Below are positions 48,287 to 51,976 of a stretch of DNA of 51,976 bases, piece by piece (positions within the stretch are counted from its first letter, which is position 1; each line of letters begins with the position of its first letter). The notes under the pieces were generated by a model. That model was given only the letters and a program-made list of their open reading frames with translations. It searched no databases and was not told where the DNA came from. The stretch is from contig JBBSTI010000004.1 of assembly GCA_038236005.1 (NCBI GenBank), positions 1-51,976 on the forward strand, in the 5' to 3' direction. This DNA is from CANKBT01 sp038236005. GTDB lineage: Bacteria > Actinomycetota > Actinomycetes > Mycobacteriales > SCTD01. The translations under genes and the position numbers were made by a program.

Positions 48287-50629
48287 ATGGACGCAGCCAA
48301 GAGCCTCGCCGGCGACCTGCGTGACCGCGCCGACGACGAGCTGGCCGACCTGCTCCAGAAGCGTCCCGACCTGGCTTCGCCGGTGCCCCCCGACCTCGGC
48401 GTCCTCGCGGCCCGTGCGGCCGCCCGGCTGTCGGTGCTGCGTGCGCTCGAGCAGCTGGACGCCTTCACCCTCGGGGTCGTCGACGCTCTGGTCGTCTCGG
48501 ACGCACCGACCACGCTTGCCGACGTCTCCCGTCTGGTCGGCAGGGCGGCCTCCCGGGCGTCGGTGAAGGCCACCCTGGACCGGCTGCGGGACCTGGCGCT
48601 GCTCTGGGGGCCCGACGACGCGCTGCACCTGGTGGGCAGCGTGCGCGAGGTGAGCAGCACGCCCGCCGGCCTGGGCCGACCGGCGGCCGCGTGTCTCGCC
48701 CGTTTCGACGACCGCCGGCTCGCGCCGGTCGCCACCGCGCTCGGGCTGCCGCCGGACGCCGGCCTCGCCGGCGTCCTGGAGGTGCTCACCGTGCCGGCCA
48801 CGCTGGCCAAGGTGCTGGGTCAGGCCGACCAGCGGGCACGCGAGGTGCTGGAGAGCCTCGCCGAGGGCCCGCCGCTCGGTCAGGTCCGAGATGCCCAGCG
48901 GCCGATCGCCCCGGGCGACGACTCCCCGGTCAGGTGGCTGCTGGCGCGGGCCCTGCTGGTCGCCGTCGACGACAGCACCGTCGAGCTGCCCCGTGAGGTG
49001 GCGCTCGCCGTGCGCGCCGACCGCCCGCTGGGCCCCTTGACGTCCACGCCGCCGGCTCTGGACGCCACCGACCTCGGCCGGGGGGTTGTCGACCAGGCGG
49101 CCGCCCAGACGGCTGCCGAGACGGTCGCCCGGGTCGAGACGCTGGTCACCTCCTGGTCGAACGAGCCCCCGTCGGTGCTGCGCTCCGGCGGGCTCGGGGT
49201 CCGCGAGCTGCGCCGGCTCGCCAAGGAGCTGGACGTGACCGAGCAGGTCGCCGGCCTGCTCGTCGAGGTGGCGTACGGCGCAGGCCTGGTCGACCAGAGC
49301 TCGGGCGTCGACGCCTCGTGGCTGCCCACCCCGGCCTTCGACCTGTGGGTGACCCAACCTCCCGAGACCCGCTGGGTCGGCCTGGCTCGCGCCTGGCTCG
49401 ACCTGCCCCGGCTGCCCGGGCTGATCGGTCACCGTGACGAGCGGGACAAGTCGCTCGCACCGCTGTCCCCCGAGCTGGGCCGACCCGGCGCTCCGGCCGA
49501 CCGCGCCCGCGCCCTCACGGTGCTGGCCGACGTCCCGGCCGGCCGTGCGCCGACGTCGACGAGCCTGCTCGCACGCCTGGTGTGGACCGCGCCCCGGCGT
49601 GGTGGACGGCTGCGTGACCAGGTGCTCGCCTGGGTGCTGGAGGAGGCGGAACAGCTCGGGCTCACCGGTCGCGGTGGTCTCGCGGCGCCGACCCGGCTGC
49701 TGCTCACCCACCAGGACAAGGAGTCTGCGACCGCCCTGCGACGCCTGCTGCCGGACCCGGTGGACCACGTGCTCGTGCAGCCCGACCTGACCGTCGTCGC
49801 CCCCGGCCCGCTGGAGCGCGGCCTGGCGGAGCAGATCGCGCTGGTCGCCGACGTCGAGTCGACCGGCGGCGCCACCGTCTACCGGGTGAGCGAGACGTCG
49901 GTGCGGCGCGCGCTGGACGCCGGGCGCAGCGCGGCCGACGTGCAGGAACTGTTCCGCACCCGGTCCCGGACCCCGGTGCCGCAGGCCCTGTCCTACCTCG
50001 TGGACGACGTCTCCCGGCGGCACGGCCGGCTGCGTGCGGGCATGGCCACCACCTACCTGCGCTGCGACGACGAAAGCCTGCTGAGCGAGGTGCTCGCCTC
50101 GCGCAGGGCCGCAGCCCTCGGGCTCCGACGGCTCGCCCCCACCGTCGTGGTGAGCCCGGTCCCGCTGAACCAGCTGCTCGAGGACCTGCGCCTAGCGGGT
50201 TTCGCACCCGCTCCAGAGGCCCCGGACGGCGCACTGCTGCTCGCCGCCCGCGACGCACCCCGCACCCCGGTGCGGCCCCGGCCCTCTCGGCCGGGCGAGC
50301 AGGCCGCCCTGCCTCCGGAGCAGGCTGCGCTGGCCGTCACCGCCCTGCGCGCCGGGGACACCGCCTCGCGCGCCTCACGCCGGGCACCCGCGACCCCGCA
50401 GACCACCGACACGCTCGCGTTCCTGCAGGACGCTGCACGAGGAGGCCGCCAGGTGTGGATCGGCTACGTGGACGCGCAGGGTCGCTCGACCTCGCGCGTC
50501 GTGGAGCCGCGCAGCGTCGAGGGCGGCTACGTCGTCGCCCGCGACCACCTCCGGCAGGAGGACCGCACGTTCTCGGTGCACCGCGTCACCGGGGTCGCCG
50601 AGCTGGACGAGATGCAGGAGGGTGCATGA
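48287..50629 (+). CDS. Helicase-associated protein with C-terminal WYL-like domain
   Basis: A 780-residue protein of the actinobacterial family placed next to XPB helicases and often named 'helicase C-terminal domain-containing'. It has winged-helix-like segments at the N-terminus (LAARAAARLSVLRALEQLDA, LADVSRLVGRAASRASVKAT), a central region with HVLVQPDLTVVAPGPLERGL and a C-terminal module (FLQDAARGGRQVWIGYVDAQ, TSRVVEPRSVEGGYVVA) resembling a WYL ligand-binding domain. No Walker motifs are seen, so it is not an ATPase. It probably works with the XPB helicase encoded after manA. The ATG 48287 start follows the -10 box. Confidence 0.85.
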   Translation: MDAAKSLAGDLRDRADDELADLLQKRPDLASPVPPDLGVLAARAAARLSVLRALEQLDAFTLGVVDALVVSDAPTTLADVSRLVGRAASRASVKATLDRLRDLALLWGPDDALHLVGSVREVSSTPAGLGRPAAACLARFDDRRLAPVATALGLPPDAGLAGVLEVLTVPATLAKVLGQADQRAREVLESLAEGPPLGQVRDAQRPIAPGDDSPVRWLLARALLVAVDDSTVELPREVALAVRADRPLGPLTSTPPALDATDLGRGVVDQAAAQTAAETVARVETLVTSWSNEPPSVLRSGGLGVRELRRLAKELDVTEQVAGLLVEVAYGAGLVDQSSGVDASWLPTPAFDLWVTQPPETRWVGLARAWLDLPRLPGLIGHRDERDKSLAPLSPELGRPGAPADRARALTVLADVPAGRAPTSTSLLARLVWTAPRRGGRLRDQVLAWVLEEAEQLGLTGRGGLAAPTRLLLTHQDKESATALRRLLPDPVDHVLVQPDLTVVAPGPLERGLAEQIALVADVESTGGATVYRVSETSVRRALDAGRSAADVQELFRTRSRTPVPQALSYLVDDVSRRHGRLRAGMATTYLRCDDESLLSEVLASRRAAALGLRRLAPTVVVSPVPLNQLLEDLRLAGFAPAPEAPDGALLLAARDAPRTPVRPRPSRPGEQAALPPEQAALAVTALRAGDTASRASRRAPATPQTTDTLAFLQDAARGGRQVWIGYVDAQGRSTSRVVEPRSVEGGYVVARDHLRQEDRTFSVHRVTGVAELDEMQEGA

Positions 50630-51549
50630 GCCCGGTCGTCTTCGCGCCGATCTACCAGGAGCGGGTCTGGGGCGGGAGAAGCCTCGAGACCGTCTTCGGA
50701 CGACAGCTGCCTGACGGTCCGGTCGGTGAGGCCTGGCAGCTGGTCGACCGGCCGGAGGCGCAGAGCGTCGTCACCGGGGGACCGTACGACGGGCGCACCC
50801 TCGCCTCGCTCTGGGCCGACGAGCGACCGCTGTTCGGCAACCGCGCAGCAGGTCTCGCGGGTCGGTTCCCGCTGCTGGTCAAGCTGCTCGACGCCCGCGA
50901 CTCACTGTCGGTCCAGGTGCACCCACCGGCCCATCTCGCCGAACAGCTCGGCGGTGAGGCGAAGACCGAGATGTGGTTCGTCGCGGCGGCGCAGCCCGAC
51001 GCCTTCGTTCTCGCAGGCGTGCGAGAAGGCGTCACGCGAGAACGGTTCGCCGAGGCGCAGCTCGCCGGCGAGGACCTGTCCTGGCTGCTGCACCGACAGC
51101 CGGTCGGCGTCGGGGACGCGCTCATGGTCCCGTCGGGACGGGTGCACGCGCTCGGGGCCGGGTGCCTGGTCGTCGAGGTGCAGCAGAACTCCGACACCAC
51201 CTACCGGGTCTACGACTGGGACCGGGCCGGGGTGGACGGACACCCTCGCCGGCTGCACGTCGAGCAGAGCCTGCGGTGCATCGACTTCGCCGACGTCGAG
51301 CCGTCGCTGATCCCGGGCGAGCAGGGCGTGCTCGTCGACGACCCGCTGTTCCGGGTCACCCGCCAGGACCGGGTCGACGCCGGTCCCGAGTGCGCCTTCG
51401 TCTGCGTGCTGAGCGGTCGGGCGACCTGCGGCAGCAGCGTGTTCGGGACGGGTGACTTCTTCCTGGTCCCGGCCGGCGGGCCGGTCGTCGAGGGCGACCT
51501 GCTCGTCACCTGGCTCCCGGACCCCACAGGGACCACAATGGTCGGATGA
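50626..51549 (+). CDS. manA: Mannose-6-phosphate isomerase, class I-like
   Basis: Interconverts fructose 6-phosphate and mannose 6-phosphate, feeding GDP-mannose and polyprenyl-mannose used by the Pmt enzyme in this window. The 307-residue cupin has VFAPIYQERVWGGRSLETVF, the metal-binding LSVQVHPP and KTEMWFVAAAQPD, and LMVPSGRVHALGAGCLVVEV with YRVYDWDR. It is the short Bacillus-type form. ATG 50626 overlaps the preceding stop and its own stop overlaps the next start, both by 4 bp. Confidence 0.93.
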   Translation: MSPVVFAPIYQERVWGGRSLETVFGRQLPDGPVGEAWQLVDRPEAQSVVTGGPYDGRTLASLWADERPLFGNRAAGLAGRFPLLVKLLDARDSLSVQVHPPAHLAEQLGGEAKTEMWFVAAAQPDAFVLAGVREGVTRERFAEAQLAGEDLSWLLHRQPVGVGDALMVPSGRVHALGAGCLVVEVQQNSDTTYRVYDWDRAGVDGHPRRLHVEQSLRCIDFADVEPSLIPGEQGVLVDDPLFRVTRQDRVDAGPECAFVCVLSGRATCGSSVFGTGDFFLVPAGGPVVEGDLLVTWLPDPTGTTMVG

Positions 51550-51976
51550 GTTCTCCCGACGGACCGTTGATCGTCCAGAGCGACAAGACCCTGCTTCTCG
51601 AGGTCGACCACCCCCTCGCCACCGAGTGCCGGCAGTCCATCGCACCCTTCGCCGAGCTGGAACGCAGCCCGGAGCACGTCCACACCTACCGCCTCACCCC
51701 GCTCGGTCTGTGGAACGCCCGGGCCGCCGGGCACGACGCCGAGCAGGTCGTGGACGCCCTCGTGCGGTTCAGCCGCTACCCCGTGCCGCACGCGCTGCTC
51801 GTGGACGTCGCCGACACGATGGACCGCTACGGGCGGCTGACGATCGAGCAGGACCCGGTGCACGGGCTGGTCCTTCGTACGTCTGACCGGGCGGTGCTCG
51901 AGGAGGTGACCCGGAGCAAGAAGGTCGCGCCGCTGCTGGGTGCTCGGCTGGACCCGGACACCGTGCTCGCCTTCCC
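51546..51976 (+). CDS. XPB-type DNA repair helicase, N-terminal part (runs off right edge)
   Basis: The visible 143 residues (PLIVQSDKTLLLEVDHPLAT, IAPFAELERSPEHVHTYRLT, DALVRFSRYPVPHALLVDVA, KKVAPLLGARLDPDTVL) are the N-terminal domain of the actinobacterial XPB/Rad25 superfamily 2 helicase. The helicase motifs lie outside the window. ATG 51546 overlaps the manA stop (ATGA). Confidence 0.92.
   Translation, partial: MSSPDGPLIVQSDKTLLLEVDHPLATECRQSIAPFAELERSPEHVHTYRLTPLGLWNARAAGHDAEQVVDALVRFSRYPVPHALLVDVADTMDRYGRLTIEQDPVHGLVLRTSDRAVLEEVTRSKKVAPLLGARLDPDTVLAF

Overview
The window is about 52 kb of very GC-rich chromosome (strong third-position G/C, frequent GTG starts) from a member of the Actinomycetia. 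Gene orders typical of that class are all present: glmU-prs-rplY-pth-mfd, rpf-rsmA-ispE, divergent rsmI/pmt, galU-moeA-moaC-mogA-rimJ-sepX, and the DUF3027/DUF2771/cold-shock/helicase-associated block next to an XPB helicase. No mycolate-specific genes are seen. The genus cannot be fixed from the sequence; a Frankiales, Geodermatophilales or Kineosporiales type actinomycete is a reasonable guess.

Layout. 1-6.5 kb (minus): mfd (5' part only), pth, rplY, prs, glmU and tRNA-Gln, with two gene remnants joined head to head between mfd and pth. 6.6-8.3 kb (plus): a fatty-acid desaturase and a repeat-containing DUF4234 membrane protein. 8.3-16.7 kb (minus): ABC-F ATPase, ispE, rsmA, an Rpf-type cell-wall hydrolase, tatD, metG, a Uma2 nuclease remnant and rsmI. 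16.7-20.3 kb (plus): protein O-mannosyltransferase, MscS channel and Na+/H+ antiporter. 20.3-24.9 kb (minus): tRNA-Ala, then the sepX-rimJ-mogA-moaC-moeA-galU operon. 25-31.5 kb (plus): 5-FTHF cyclo-ligase, beta-carbonic anhydrase, FmdB zinc ribbon, MTA phosphorylase, SAF-domain protein, FAD-dependent oxidase and a GAF/PP2C phosphatase.

31.5-36.6 kb is the most distinctive part. A small winged-helix regulator is transcribed away from a three-gene operon, dabB-dabA-PII-like, which encodes an energy-coupled inorganic-carbon uptake system (DAB family). A 13/14-nt inverted repeat lies between them and looks like the operator. A beta-carbonic anhydrase is encoded about 6 kb upstream, so the strain has both uptake and interconversion of inorganic carbon. 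No RuBisCO is visible here.

36.6-52 kb: tRNA-Arg, photolyase, TerB, a UdgX-type glycosylase remnant followed by a long palindrome, an MFS exporter with pdxH, citrate synthase, serC, a MarR/MFS pair, small actinobacterial membrane proteins, DUF3027, DUF2771 lipoprotein, cold-shock protein, helicase-associated WYL-like protein, manA and the start of an XPB helicase.

Across the window the genes are tightly packed (many 4-bp ATGA/GTGA overlaps). At least seven start codons sit 6-7 nt after a TANNNT -10 box, suggesting leaderless mRNAs. No CRISPR array, insertion sequence or intact prophage was seen. Most of the region is ordinary housekeeping; the points of interest are the carbon-uptake module with its operator, three decayed genes with readable scars, a CIRCE-like repeat before fmdB, a long palindrome, and several start-codon and promoter oddities.
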